This document shows positions 1 to 7,444 of a stretch of 28,779 nucleotides of DNA, piece by piece. The position numbers and the translations under genes were made by a program. The stretch is from Campylobacteraceae bacterium (GTDB taxonomy: Bacteria; Campylobacterota; Campylobacteria; Campylobacterales; Sulfurovaceae). The stretch covers positions 1 through 28,779 of the forward strand of contig JALVXO010000234.1 in assembly GCA_027022775.1 (NCBI GenBank), written 5' to 3'. The notes under the pieces were generated by a model. That model searched no databases and was not told the origin of the DNA. It worked only from the letters and a program-made list of their open reading frames with translations. Position 1 is the first letter of the stretch, and each line of letters starts with the position of its first letter.

Positions 1-139
1 ATTTTAATTTTTACACTGCCAAAACAGCACTATTTTAGTTACAAATTACATATTTTTTACACTTTAATAAGCGGATATAGGCATGATAAAAATCGATAAA
101 ACTCTCTAAATTTCCTAGTTGCTAATTTATCGCTATTAG

Positions 140-2077
140 CTAACCGCCCAGCTCTTCTTCCAGTTCCAAAAGTTCCAAATATCTTTCGCTTAATTTTTCA
201 TACTCTTCCTCTACTTTTGCCAATTCGCTGCTAACTTCGCTTAATCCCCTTTGGTTATAACAGTCCGGATTTGCCAGGCAACTGTTTAACTCATCGATTT
301 TTGCTTCTAACTCTTCAATTTTAGGCGGCAGTATCTCTAAATCTCTCTGCTCTTTGTAACTCAATTTTGTCTTTTTTTTCGGCGCACTCTGCTTTAGGGG
401 CTCTTTTTCCTGCAGCTCCTTTTCAAAGCGCTCCAATCCCCTAATCTCTTTTTCTATATCGAGATATTCGCTGTAACTTTGATGCGAAATCTCTATTTCG
501 CCGTCTCCTTTAAAAATAAACAGTTTTTGCGCCAATTTATCGACAAAATATCTGTCGTGGCTTACAAAAAGCAGCGCCCCTTCGAAACTTAAAAGCTTCT
601 CTTCTAAAATATTAATGGTTTGAATATCCAAATCGTTTGTAGGCTCATCCAAAATCAGGCAGTCATACTTTTTAGTAAACAGAAGCGCCAAAGCAACCCT
701 GTTTTTTTCGCCCCCGCTAAGTTGAAAAATCTTTTTATCCAGATACTCTTTTGGAAAGAGAAAATTTTTCAAATAACCGTAAACATGCATATTTTTGCCA
801 TCAACCATTACTCTGTCCCCGCCGTCGGGACAAAAGGTTTCTATTAGCGTTGCATCATCTTTTAGCATCTCTCTGTGCTGGTCGAAATAGCCGATTTTCA
901 AATCGCCCTGCTTTATTGTTCCGCTATCTGGTTTAATGCGCCCAAGCAGCAGTTTAAGCAGAGTCGATTTTCCGCTGCCGTTTGGTCCCACTATTGCGAT
1001 TTTATCGCGCTGCAATATCCTTGTTGTAAAGTTGCTAACCAGCTTTTTGCCCGCAATTTCGTAATTTAAATTCTCTATTTCAAAAAGCATTTTCTTTTTG
1101 GCAACAATTTTCTCGCCCTTCCAGCTTTTCTTTTCGCGCTCTAACTCTATTTTCATTTTGCGAATAAGTGCCGGGTTTTTCTTTGCCTGCTCTCTTAATT
1201 CAAAAACACGGCGCTTTCTGCCCTGGTTTCTGGTCTCTCTGGCGTGCACCCCTTTTGCCAGCCACTCCTCTTCGCGCTTTAAAAGCCTAAGCAGGTTTTC
1301 ATACTCTCTTTGCATACTTTTAAGCCTTGCCTCTTTTTGGCTTAAGTAACTCTCATATCCGCCCTTGTAGCCTACAAGCTTTAAATCCTCCACCTCAACA
1401 ATTCGGGTTGCTATATGGTCTATAAAATATCTGTCGTGCGAAATAAAAAGCAGGGTAAACTTCTCTTTTAGCAAAATCTCTTCTAAAAACTCTACCATAT
1501 AAACATCTAAATGGTTTGTAGGCTCATCAAGCAGCAGCAAATCGGGCTTTTTTAAAATAAGCGACGCCAAAGCCACACGGCGCTGCTCGCCGCCTGAGAG
1601 CGAACTGACAAGCCTGTTTTCATACTCTTTAAGTTTAAACTCTTGCAGTGCGCGCTCAATTTTATTGCTTAAATCCCAAGCATTGTGGTGGTCTAAAAAT
1701 GCGGTAAGCTCTTCGTGCTCTTTTAAAAGCGCCTTGTCATCGGGGTTATCGGCAATTTTTTGGCTTAACTCTTCATATCTTTTCTGAGCGGCTTTAAGTT
1801 TGCTTAACTGGCTCTCTATCGCCTCTTTTACGGTTGCTCCCTCACTGAATTTGGGCATCTGGCTTAACATTGCAATCTCTATTGAGCTGTCTCTTACAAC
1901 CTTGCCATCATCGGGCTCTTCAAGTCCGACTGCCAGTTTCATCAAAGTAGATTTGCCGCATCCGTTTTGCCCAATAATTGCAACCCGCTCACCCTCTTCC
2001 AAGTGAAAATTGAGCCCGTCAAAAATCTGCTTTACATCGTATCTTTTTTTAATATCATACATATCAATATAAGCCAC
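140..2077 (-). CDS. uup: ABC-F family ATPase, Uup type
   Basis: This 645-residue soluble protein has two ABC ATPase domains and no membrane segment, as in ABC-F proteins that act on the ribosome or on nucleic acid rather than in transport. Domain 1 has Walker A GQNGCGKST (residues 36-44), signature LSGGEQRR and Walker B LLLLDEPTNHLD. Domain 2 has GPNGSGKST, LSGGEKNR and LILDEPTNDLD. A charged linker lies between them. The last 80 or so residues, starting KLSYKEQRDLE, form a predicted coiled coil of the kind that marks Uup among ABC-F proteins. The start is GTG at 2077, with AAGGGG six bases upstream; an in-frame ATG five codons later is a less likely start. Uup is linked to ribosome biogenesis and to limiting precise transposon excision; which applies here is not visible. 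The ABC-F call is firm, and Uup is favoured by the tail. Confidence 0.92.
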   Translation of the reverse strand: MAYIDMYDIKKRYDVKQIFDGLNFHLEEGERVAIIGQNGCGKSTLMKLAVGLEEPDDGKVVRDSSIEIAMLSQMPKFSEGATVKEAIESQLSKLKAAQKRYEELSQKIADNPDDKALLKEHEELTAFLDHHNAWDLSNKIERALQEFKLKEYENRLVSSLSGGEQRRVALASLILKKPDLLLLDEPTNHLDVYMVEFLEEILLKEKFTLLFISHDRYFIDHIATRIVEVEDLKLVGYKGGYESYLSQKEARLKSMQREYENLLRLLKREEEWLAKGVHARETRNQGRKRRVFELREQAKKNPALIRKMKIELEREKKSWKGEKIVAKKKMLFEIENLNYEIAGKKLVSNFTTRILQRDKIAIVGPNGSGKSTLLKLLLGRIKPDSGTIKQGDLKIGYFDQHREMLKDDATLIETFCPDGGDRVMVDGKNMHVYGYLKNFLFPKEYLDKKIFQLSGGEKNRVALALLFTKKYDCLILDEPTNDLDIQTINILEEKLLSFEGALLFVSHDRYFVDKLAQKLFIFKGDGEIEISHQSYSEYLDIEKEIRGLERFEKELQEKEPLKQSAPKKKTKLSYKEQRDLEILPPKIEELEAKIDELNSCLANPDCYNQRGLSEVSSELAKVEEEYEKLSERYLELLELEEELGG

Positions 2078-2119
2078 TTTGCACCCCTTGCAAAAAACTG
2101 ATGCTATTTTAGCGAAATG

Positions 2120-2209
2120 TTGTTAAATAAGGAGGAAGGTTGAAGGGAGAAGGGTGAAGGGGAATAAAATGATTTTGATAGCTTTCTCTCCTTCAACCTT
2201 GTTAATTTA
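2120..2209. repeat. GAAGGTTGAAGG-type hairpin, copy 1
   Basis: Purine-rich left arm (2120-2151, core AAGGTTGAAGGGAGAA) and pyrimidine-rich right arm (2184-2209, core TTCTCTCCTTCAACCTT) are near-perfect inverted repeats. The right end, CTTGTTAATTTA, recurs at about 2591-2602. A related hairpin lies at 6711-6775. Confidence 0.75.
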
Positions 2210-2213
2210 CCTA

Positions 2214-2276
2214 TTTCCCATCGTCCTCGATGGGAATTTGAACTTTGGTTTATTGTGCTTTGAGTATGCATCCCAA
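2214..2276 (-). repeat. Partial copy of the 80-bp palindromic element
   Basis: This stretch aligns over about 60 bases with the reverse complement of 4761-4840. Both share the terminal palindrome (here 2215-2236), the core GTTTATTGTGCTT and then GTATGCAT. Similarity ends near 2276, so the second terminal palindrome is missing or replaced. Confidence 0.7.
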
Positions 2277-2473
2277 AGCTGGAGAGGCTGTGAAAAAACT
2301 TAGGATTTCTTGGAAGTGAGACTTTAGTCTCACTTGTGCCATGCACTCTCTTTGAGAAAAATGTTACCAATAAATGGTAACAAAAGGATGAGGCTCTTGT
2401 GCTTGCACTCTCTGTGAGAAAGCCTCATTTCCGTTGTTTTCTAAGTTTTTTCACACTCTCCGGAGCTTTGGGA
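2271..2473. repeat. Long inverted repeat with inner hairpins
   Basis: Arms 2271-2303 and 2441-2473 are inverted copies. They share perfect blocks TCCCAAAGCT and TGTGAAAAAACTTAG, separated by a diverged octamer. Between them lie a perfect 10-bp stem (2314-2323 with 2326-2335), an 8-bp stem TGTTACCA/TGGTAACA (2362-2369 with 2375-2382), and a direct repeat starting TGCACTCTCT at 2342 and 2405. The layout resembles a small non-autonomous mobile element, but no target-site duplication is evident. Confidence 0.65.
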
Positions 2474-2483
2474 CGAGAGGGAA

Positions 2484-2521
2484 ATTATCCATTATCAATT
2501 TTCTATTATCCATTATCAATT
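2484..2521 (+). repeat. Tandem 17-bp direct repeat
   Basis: ATTATCCATTATCAATT occurs at 2484-2500 and again, exactly, at 2505-2521, a period of 21 bases. It is next to a run of CTTCACCC units around 2573-2593. Confidence 0.85.
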
Positions 2522-2592
2522 CCTCAATCCTCACCCCTCACTTCAACTGCATTCCCCTTCATCCTTCAACCTTCACCCTTCACCCTTCACCC

Positions 2593-2621
2593 TTGTTAAT
2601 TTAAGCACTTTCTGCTATATT
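2593..2621 (+). promoter_or_regulatory. Candidate promoter of the M48 peptidase-prmC operon
   Basis: TTGTTA (2593-2598), a 17-base spacer, then an extended -10 TGCTATATT ending at 2621. This puts transcription start close to 2628, just upstream of CGGAG and the ATG at 2645. The -35 box lies in the end of the upstream repeat. Confidence 0.5.
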
Positions 2622-2644
2622 TAGCAAAAAAAAACGGAGAAACA

Positions 2645-3889
2645 ATGCTGGAACTTTTAATAGGAATATTCACCCTATACACACTGATTAAAATATATGT
2701 AAGCGTTATGCAAATAGGATTTATAAGCGATGCAAAAAAGCAAGAGCCTGTGCTTTTGCTGCCGGGCAAGTATCAAGTGGCTGCAAATTATGCAATAAAA
2801 AAAGAGCGCCTCTCTATTGCCGAAGCGTTTGTAGAGTATTTAACTTTTCTTTTTTGGGTTTACGGCGGCTTTAAATTTCTGCAGCAAACCGTCGGAATAG
2901 ATAACGGCATAACTTCAAGCGTTCTGTTTCTATTTGGTTTTTTTGCAATCAATTACTTAATAAGCCTGCCGTTTGATATTTACAAAGTGTTCAAACTAGA
3001 TAAAGAGTTCGGCTTTAGCAAAACAACCCCGAAACTTTACATAATCGACCAGATAAAATCTGCCGTGCTTTTCTTAATTATCGGCGGAGCGGTATTTTGG
3101 GTTTTAAGCTGGATAATTACAAACTTTTCAAACTGGTGGATATGGGCATTTGCGGTTATGTTTGGATTTATAATTTTAACAAACCTGCTCTACCCTACCC
3201 TTATAGCGCCAATTTTCAATAAATTCAAACCGCTAGAAGATGCAGAGTTAAAAGCCGACATAGAGCGCATTTTAAAAGAGGTGGGCTTAAACAGCGACGG
3301 AATTTTCACTATAGATGCCAGCAAAAGAGATTCGCGCTTAAATGCATATTTCGGCGGGCTTGGCAAATCCAAAAGGGTTGTTCTTTTCGATACGCTTTTA
3401 GAAAAGCTTAACAAGCAAGAAATACTAGCAGTTTTAGGGCACGAGCTTGGGCATTACAGCCATAAAGATATATTTAAAAATATCGCTCTAATGGGGGCAT
3501 TTTTATTTGTAGTATTTTTTATTGTCGGCAATTTGCCCCAAAGCCTGTTTATGGAGATGGGCATTGCCCCAACAGCAGGTGCTCAAATTGCTCTTATAGC
3601 ACTGCTTTTATCTATCTTTAGCTTTATATATATGCCTATAATGGGAATAGTAAGCCGCCACAATGAATACGAAGCAGACAGATTCGGCGCAAAAATCGGA
3701 GGCAAACAAAACCTTATTAATGCCCTGCTAAAACTTGTAAGCGAAAATAAATCATTCCCGCTTTCGCACCCGCTATACATATTTTTCTACTACTCCCACC
3801 CGCCGATTGTAGAGCGTTTAAAAGAGCTGGGGTATGATGAGAGCAGTAAAAACGACAGCGTTATTTTGGGCTTTTTAGATGATGCTTAA
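2645..3889 (+). CDS. M48 family membrane zinc metallopeptidase (Ste24/CAAX protease-like)
   Basis: A 414-residue multi-pass membrane protein with the M48 zinc site HELGH (residues 266-270) and the third ligand in EYEADRFGAK (E343). The N-terminal 190 residues form several hydrophobic segments, as in Ste24-type CAAX proteases, and the C-terminal HPPIVERL is typical of this branch. Bacteria lack protein prenylation as the usual substrate, so the role is more likely membrane protein quality control, which is inference. The start has GGAG seven bases upstream. The last 11 bases overlap prmC, so the two are probably translated from one message. All catalytic residues appear intact. Confidence 0.92.
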   Translation: MLELLIGIFTLYTLIKIYVSVMQIGFISDAKKQEPVLLLPGKYQVAANYAIKKERLSIAEAFVEYLTFLFWVYGGFKFLQQTVGIDNGITSSVLFLFGFFAINYLISLPFDIYKVFKLDKEFGFSKTTPKLYIIDQIKSAVLFLIIGGAVFWVLSWIITNFSNWWIWAFAVMFGFIILTNLLYPTLIAPIFNKFKPLEDAELKADIERILKEVGLNSDGIFTIDASKRDSRLNAYFGGLGKSKRVVLFDTLLEKLNKQEILAVLGHELGHYSHKDIFKNIALMGAFLFVVFFIVGNLPQSLFMEMGIAPTAGAQIALIALLLSIFSFIYMPIMGIVSRHNEYEADRFGAKIGGKQNLINALLKLVSENKSFPLSHPLYIFFYYSHPPIVERLKELGYDESSKNDSVILGFLDDA

Positions 3890-4694
3890 AAAAGCCCTGC
3901 TTTGGGCGCAAAAGGTGCTGACAGGCAAAGTCGAGCGCCCAAGATTAGAAGCCGAAATCCTGCTTGCCCACCTGCTTAATTGCCGCAGGGAAGAGCTTAT
4001 TTTAAAAGAGATTGAAGATATAGATTTTAACTCATTAAAAGCCCTAATAGAGCGCCGATGCGAGCAGGAGCCTATAGAATATATCACAAACAGAGTCAGC
4101 TTTTACGATTTCGAGCTTTTCATAGACAAAGGCGCCCTAATCCCGCGCCCTGAAAGCGAAATTTTAGTAGATAAAGCGCTTGAATTGATAAAAAAGCACA
4201 ATATCCGCAAGGTCGCCGAAATAGGAGTAGGCAGCGGCGCTTTATCTATAGCAATAGCCCGCCACAGCAAAGTAGATATAGAAGCAAGCGATATAAGCCA
4301 AGATGCCATAAAAATAGCCCAAAAAAATATAAACAGCTTTAAACTGCAAGATAGAATCAAAATTCACAAATGCAATATGGCAGAGTGCTTTGGCAATTTC
4401 GATTTATTAATTAGCAATCCGCCCTACATAGACCCAAATTTCAAACTCGAAAAAAATGTAGCAGCTTTCGAACCCCACACCGCCCTATTCGCCCCAAACA
4501 AAGGCTTGGCAATCCTTTTTGAAATTTTAAAATTAATCAAAGCAAAAAACATAAAATACGCCGCCTGCGAAATGGGTTACGACCAAAAAGAGGCAATTTC
4601 CCAAAAAGCAAAAGAGTTAAATCTGCCCGGCAAACTGGAATTTTACAAAGATTTAGCAGGGTTAGACAGAGGGTTTGTTTATATTTATGAGTAA
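3879..4694 (+). CDS. prmC: Peptide chain release factor N5-glutamine methyltransferase
   Basis: This 271-residue protein has the two-part PrmC/HemK layout: a helical N-terminal domain of about 80 residues that recognises release factors, then a Rossmann methyltransferase domain. The S-adenosylmethionine motif is VAEIGVGSGALSIAIA and the catalytic motif is NPPY in LISNPPYIDP. It methylates the glutamine of the GGQ motif in release factors RF1 and RF2. Two consecutive ATG codons start the gene inside the last codons of the upstream peptidase, so translation is probably coupled. PrmC/HemK is often found beside prfA, but there is no release factor gene here. Confidence 0.95.
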   Translation: MMLKKALLWAQKVLTGKVERPRLEAEILLAHLLNCRREELILKEIEDIDFNSLKALIERRCEQEPIEYITNRVSFYDFELFIDKGALIPRPESEILVDKALELIKKHNIRKVAEIGVGSGALSIAIARHSKVDIEASDISQDAIKIAQKNINSFKLQDRIKIHKCNMAECFGNFDLLISNPPYIDPNFKLEKNVAAFEPHTALFAPNKGLAILFEILKLIKAKNIKYAACEMGYDQKEAISQKAKELNLPGKLEFYKDLAGLDRGFVYIYE

Positions 4695-4760
4695 AGCTTT
4701 TCTACAGTAATCACAAGTCTATAAAATATCAATATCTAAATATTTAAAATCTTTTCTCTC

Positions 4761-4840
4761 GTTCCAATCGTCCCCAATTGGAATGCATACTTTAAGCACA
4801 ATAAACTGAAGTATGAGTTCCCATCGGGGACGATGGGAAC
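4761..4840 (+). repeat. 80-bp palindromic element with 15-bp terminal inverted repeats
   Basis: The ends GTTCCAATCGTCCCC (4761-4775) and GGGGACGATGGGAAC (4826-4840) are inverted copies with one mismatch. Each end is also a palindrome by itself (4762-4783 and 4818-4839). A 42-base interior separates the two end palindromes and contains inverted CATACTT and AAGTATG. A diverged partial copy in the opposite orientation is at 2214-2276, so this is a dispersed family. Confidence 0.8.
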
Positions 4841-4872
4841 TAGGGAAAAAGTCCAAAATATTTGCCTTAATC

Positions 4873-4943
4873 GTCATTCTGAGCGTAACGAAGAATCTAC
4901 TTACTGCCGTTATATCGAGATTCTTCGCTTCGCCCAGAATGAC
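4873..4943. repeat. 71-bp inverted repeat (GTCATTCTG type)
   Basis: Arms 4873-4898 and 4918-4943 match in 23 of 26 positions as inverted copies, beginning GTCATTCTG and ending CAGAATGAC, around a 19-base loop. Similar GTCATTCTGAGCG...CGAAGAATC palindromes are familiar from intergenic regions of many bacteria; I have not searched a database. Confidence 0.8.
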
Positions 4944-4982
4944 TAAAATGAGTAATTTTACAGAAATTTTAACTTTTTGCGC

Positions 4983-5002
4983 ACTCCCGCTTTCGCGGGA
5001 AT
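4983..5002. repeat. 20-bp GC-rich palindrome, dRS3-like
   Basis: ACTCCCGCTTTCGCGGGAAT has a 6-bp TCCCGC/GCGGGA stem. It differs in one flanking base from the ATTCCC-N8-GGGAAT pattern described as dRS3 in Neisseria. The resemblance may be convergent. Confidence 0.6.
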
Positions 5003-5060
5003 GACAAAATGCGTTTCTTTTTTGCTTACAGCTTTGTACTTTATGCTTTAAGCTTTAAAG

Positions 5061-6599
5061 TTACGCTGCTATTCCTTTAATTACGAAGAAGATAATTGCA
5101 GAAACTGCTGCTGCGGCAGGGACTGTGATAATCCATGCAGCTACGATTTTTTTAACCATTCCGCGTTTTACATAATTTTCTCTAATAGCTTTTTTGATTT
5201 TTTTAACAACTTTCTTTTGGGCTTTTTGAGCTTTAATCAATTCCAGTTTTTTAGCTGCATCGGAATCTGGGCACTCTTTTATCTGTTCTTTTATCTCTTT
5301 TAATTTCTCTACCTCTGCATAAAGCTCTTTTTGTCTCTCTTTCATATTTTTGCTATCTAGCCACTCTCTTAAAAACCCTACGCCAAATACTGCACCAACT
5401 GCAATATGTGTAGAAGATACCGGCAATCCTAGCTGAGAAGCGATAATTACTGTAATTGCTGCTGCAAGCATAATCGAAAATGCTCTCATCTGGTCAAGTT
5501 CGGTAATTTCGCTTCCTACAGTTTTAATAAGTCTTGGACCAAAAAGCGTAAGTCCCACAGCAATACCAAAACCGCCCACAGCCATTACCCAAAACGGAAT
5601 AGCAGCTTTTTTAGAAACTGTCAAATGGGTAAGAGCATCATTTACTGCTGCTAAAGGCCCTACTGCATTTGCAACATCGTTTGCACCGTGAGCAAAGCTT
5701 AAAAGCGCTGCTGCAAAAATTAAAGGAATAGTAAAAAGTTTATTTAAATCTTTTCTATTGTTTTCCAAATTTGCAACTTTGCTAGCAACTCTAGGTTTAA
5801 TAATAAAGAAACTCACAATTCCGCCAATAAGCCCGAAAATTAAAGCAACGCCAAATGTAGGCTTTTTAGTATGCGGCAAAAAGCTTAAAACATTCGTTAA
5901 ATCTTTCCAGACATGCTTTAAACCTTTTAATGTAATATAAGTTATAAATGCAGCAGCCATAATAGATACCAAGATAGGAACAACTTTTTTAGCAGCACTT
6001 ATTTTATCCTCTTTTTCAATAACCGTAGTTTTAATAATATATAAGAAAAATGCTGCAATTGCACCGCCAAGAACTGGTGAGATAATCCAAGAGGCAACAA
6101 TTTTACCCATTGTCCCCCAAGAGATAATCGCTATTCCGCCCGCTGCAACACCAGCACCCAATACACCGCCTACAATTGAGTGTGTTGTAGAAACAGGGGC
6201 TTTAAGCCAGGTTGCCAAATTAAGCCAAAGCGCCGCAGCCAAAAGCGCCGCACTCATAGCGTAAACGAAAATCATAGGGTCGTTTCCAAAAGCGGTAGGT
6301 GCAACAATTCCTTTTTTAATTGTGCCCACAACATCTGCACCGGCAATTAAAGAGCCACTTGCTTCAAAAATAGAAGCGATAATTACAGCTCCTGTAATTG
6401 TTAATGCGCCAGAACCTACAGCAGGACCAACATTGTTTGCAACATCATTCGCCCCGATATTCATCGCCATATAAGCGCCAAAAAGCGCCGCCATTACCAA
6501 AAATGTTCCATTTGGGTTTTGCCCCATTAATGTGTTGGCATAAAATGCCGCCGCTATCGCAAAAAGCGCCCCAAGAACAGTTTTTATTATATTGTTCAC
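5061..6599 (-). CDS. pit: PiT family inorganic phosphate transporter
   Basis: This 512-residue inner-membrane protein has the paired PiT signatures GANDVANNVGP (residues 49-59) and GANDVANAVGP (305-315). Each is followed further on by PVSTTHSIVGG or PVSSTHIAVGA, the internal duplication of low-affinity phosphate:cation symporters. About ten hydrophobic segments are visible. A charged, probably cytoplasmic coiled-coil stretch (about residues 425-485) precedes the last segment. The start is GTG at 6599 with AAGGAG six bases upstream. It diverges from a PhoB/PhoR-like pair and shares a 191-bp intergenic region with TGTTACC repeats, so control by that system is likely but inferred. The family is certain; metal phosphate as substrate is assumed from the family. 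Confidence 0.93.
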   Translation of the reverse strand: MNNIIKTVLGALFAIAAAFYANTLMGQNPNGTFLVMAALFGAYMAMNIGANDVANNVGPAVGSGALTITGAVIIASIFEASGSLIAGADVVGTIKKGIVAPTAFGNDPMIFVYAMSAALLAAALWLNLATWLKAPVSTTHSIVGGVLGAGVAAGGIAIISWGTMGKIVASWIISPVLGGAIAAFFLYIIKTTVIEKEDKISAAKKVVPILVSIMAAAFITYITLKGLKHVWKDLTNVLSFLPHTKKPTFGVALIFGLIGGIVSFFIIKPRVASKVANLENNRKDLNKLFTIPLIFAAALLSFAHGANDVANAVGPLAAVNDALTHLTVSKKAAIPFWVMAVGGFGIAVGLTLFGPRLIKTVGSEITELDQMRAFSIMLAAAITVIIASQLGLPVSSTHIAVGAVFGVGFLREWLDSKNMKERQKELYAEVEKLKEIKEQIKECPDSDAAKKLELIKAQKAQKKVVKKIKKAIRENYVKRGMVKKIVAAWIITVPAAAAVSAIIFFVIKGIAA

Positions 6600-6627
6600 T
6601 TCTCTCTCCTTAAAATTTATTGCCGTT

Positions 6628-6656
6628 ATTATATCCTTTTACTCTTCATCTGATAA
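6628..6656 (-). promoter_or_regulatory. Candidate promoter of pit
   Basis: On the minus strand, TTATCA (6656-6651) is separated by 17 bases from a perfect TATAAT (6633-6628). Transcription would start near 6621, leaving a short leader with the AAGGAG ribosome site. Confidence 0.55.
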
Positions 6657-6664
6657 ATTTTTCT

Positions 6665-6696
6665 TGTTACCATTATGTTACCAATTTAATGTTACA
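6665..6696 (+). promoter_or_regulatory. Candidate Pho-box-like operator (TGTTACC repeats)
   Basis: TGTTACC at 6665-6671 and 6676-6682 are exact 7-bp direct repeats separated by 4 AT-rich bases, the 11-bp period of a classic Pho box. A third copy, TGTTACA, lies at 6690-6696. A possible -10, TACAAT (6693-6698), follows and would serve the response regulator gene. The site sits between a phosphate transporter and a PhoB-like regulator, which fits a phosphate-response operator. Confidence 0.5.
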
Positions 6697-6710
6697 ATTT
6701 TAGTGAGGGA

Positions 6711-6775
6711 GAAGGTTGAAGGTTGAAGGGTGAAGAAAAAACATTTGATATCCTTCAACCTTCTACCTTCACCCT
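6711..6775. repeat. GAAGGTTGAAGG-type hairpin, second location
   Basis: The left arm GAAGGTTGAAGGTTGAAGGG starts at 6711, and the right arm (about 6751-6775) contains CCTTCAACCTTCTACCTTC. It is related to the hairpin at 2120-2209. It falls in the presumed 5' leader of the response regulator, ending 15 bases before its ATG. Confidence 0.75.
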
Positions 6776-6790
6776 TTACAAAGGATTCAA

Positions 6791-7444
6791 ATGGATACAA
6801 TTTTAATTATAGAAGATAATGAAGATATTTTAGAGCTTGAAGAACTCCATTTAAGCAAAGCAGGTTTTGATGTTTTGGGGTTTTTAAACACCAAAGGGGT
6901 GCTGCAGGCGCTCGAAGAGGAGGATGTGGCTTTAATGATTGTAGATAGAAACCTCCCAGGAGTAGAGGGGAGCGAATTTGTGCGCGAAATAAGAAGCCTC
7001 GGATACGATATGCCGGTAATTTTTGTAACTGCAAAAGACAGTGATGAAAATGTGCAAGAGGGGTTTTTGCGCGGCGGAGACGACTATTTAAAAAAACCTT
7101 TTAATATGAATGAACTGGTATTAAGGGCAAAAGCGCATATTTCAAGATATAAGGGAACAAACAGAAAAATCAGATATAAAGGGCTTATGCTTAATATTGA
7201 AGCTATGAGTGCAAAACTGGATGATGAACCGCTTAAACTCACCTCTTTAGAGTTTAAACTTATAGAGTATTTAATTAAAAACAGAAACCGCGTAGTGCCG
7301 CGCGAAGAGTTAATAAAAGAGGTGTGGCGGGAAGAGGTGGGAAGCAAAACAGTAAATATGGCAATCTCCAGGCTCAAAAATAAACTTGAAAGCAGCGAAA
7401 ATTATATAGAGGCAATTCGCGGAGTAGGATATAAAATATGCTAA
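6791..7444 (+). CDS. OmpR/PhoB family response regulator (phosphate-linked by context)
   Basis: A 217-residue DNA-binding response regulator. The receiver domain (residues 1-115) has the acidic pair in IIEDNED, phospho-acceptor D52 in IVDRNLPG, T80 and K102 in KKPF. The C-terminal OmpR-type winged helix (about 130-217) ends in the usual NYIEAIRGVGYKI. The ATG is preceded by AAAGGATTCAA. Its last 7 bases overlap the histidine kinase, so the two form a pair. It diverges from a PiT transporter across a Pho-box-like repeat, so a PhoB/PhosR role in phosphate limitation is the best guess, not proof. General family assignment is certain. Confidence 0.9.
   Translation: MDTILIIEDNEDILELEELHLSKAGFDVLGFLNTKGVLQALEEEDVALMIVDRNLPGVEGSEFVREIRSLGYDMPVIFVTAKDSDENVQEGFLRGGDDYLKKPFNMNELVLRAKAHISRYKGTNRKIRYKGLMLNIEAMSAKLDDEPLKLTSLEFKLIEYLIKNRNRVVPREELIKEVWREEVGSKTVNMAISRLKNKLESSENYIEAIRGVGYKIC

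Larger units (their letters stand above)
2078..2644. repeat. 567-bp non-coding block of nested palindromes and short repeats
   Basis: No credible gene lies between the divergent uup and M48 peptidase genes. The stretch holds, in order: a GAAGGTTGAAGG-type hairpin (2120-2209); a partial copy of the 80-bp element described at 4761-4840 (2214-2276); inverted arms 2271-2303 and 2441-2473; a 10-bp stem hairpin (2314-2335); a TGTTACCA/TGGTAACA hairpin (2362-2382); inverted octamers ATGAGGCT (2388-2395) and AGCCTCAT (2421-2428); a 17-bp direct repeat (2484-2500 and 2505-2521); and a pyrimidine-rich arm (about 2549-2600) roughly complementary to the first hairpin's left arm. Two short open frames here read through these repeats and resemble no protein I know. 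Confidence 0.8.
4695..5060. repeat. 366-bp non-coding repeat block between convergent genes
   Basis: No gene is seen between the convergent ends of prmC and the phosphate transporter. Three unrelated palindromic elements lie side by side: the 80-bp element (4761-4840), a 71-bp inverted repeat (4873-4943) and a short GC-rich palindrome (4983-5002). The rest is AT-rich. The hairpins could end transcription from either side, but none is followed by a clean run of T. Confidence 0.8.

Noticed and set aside
2104..2599. Open frames of 88 codons (minus) and 66 codons (plus) in the first repeat block
   Set aside because: They run through palindromes and short repeats, lack ribosome sites and resemble no protein family.
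4813..5004. Open frame of 63 codons on the plus strand
   Set aside because: It is made of the repeat elements between prmC and pit.
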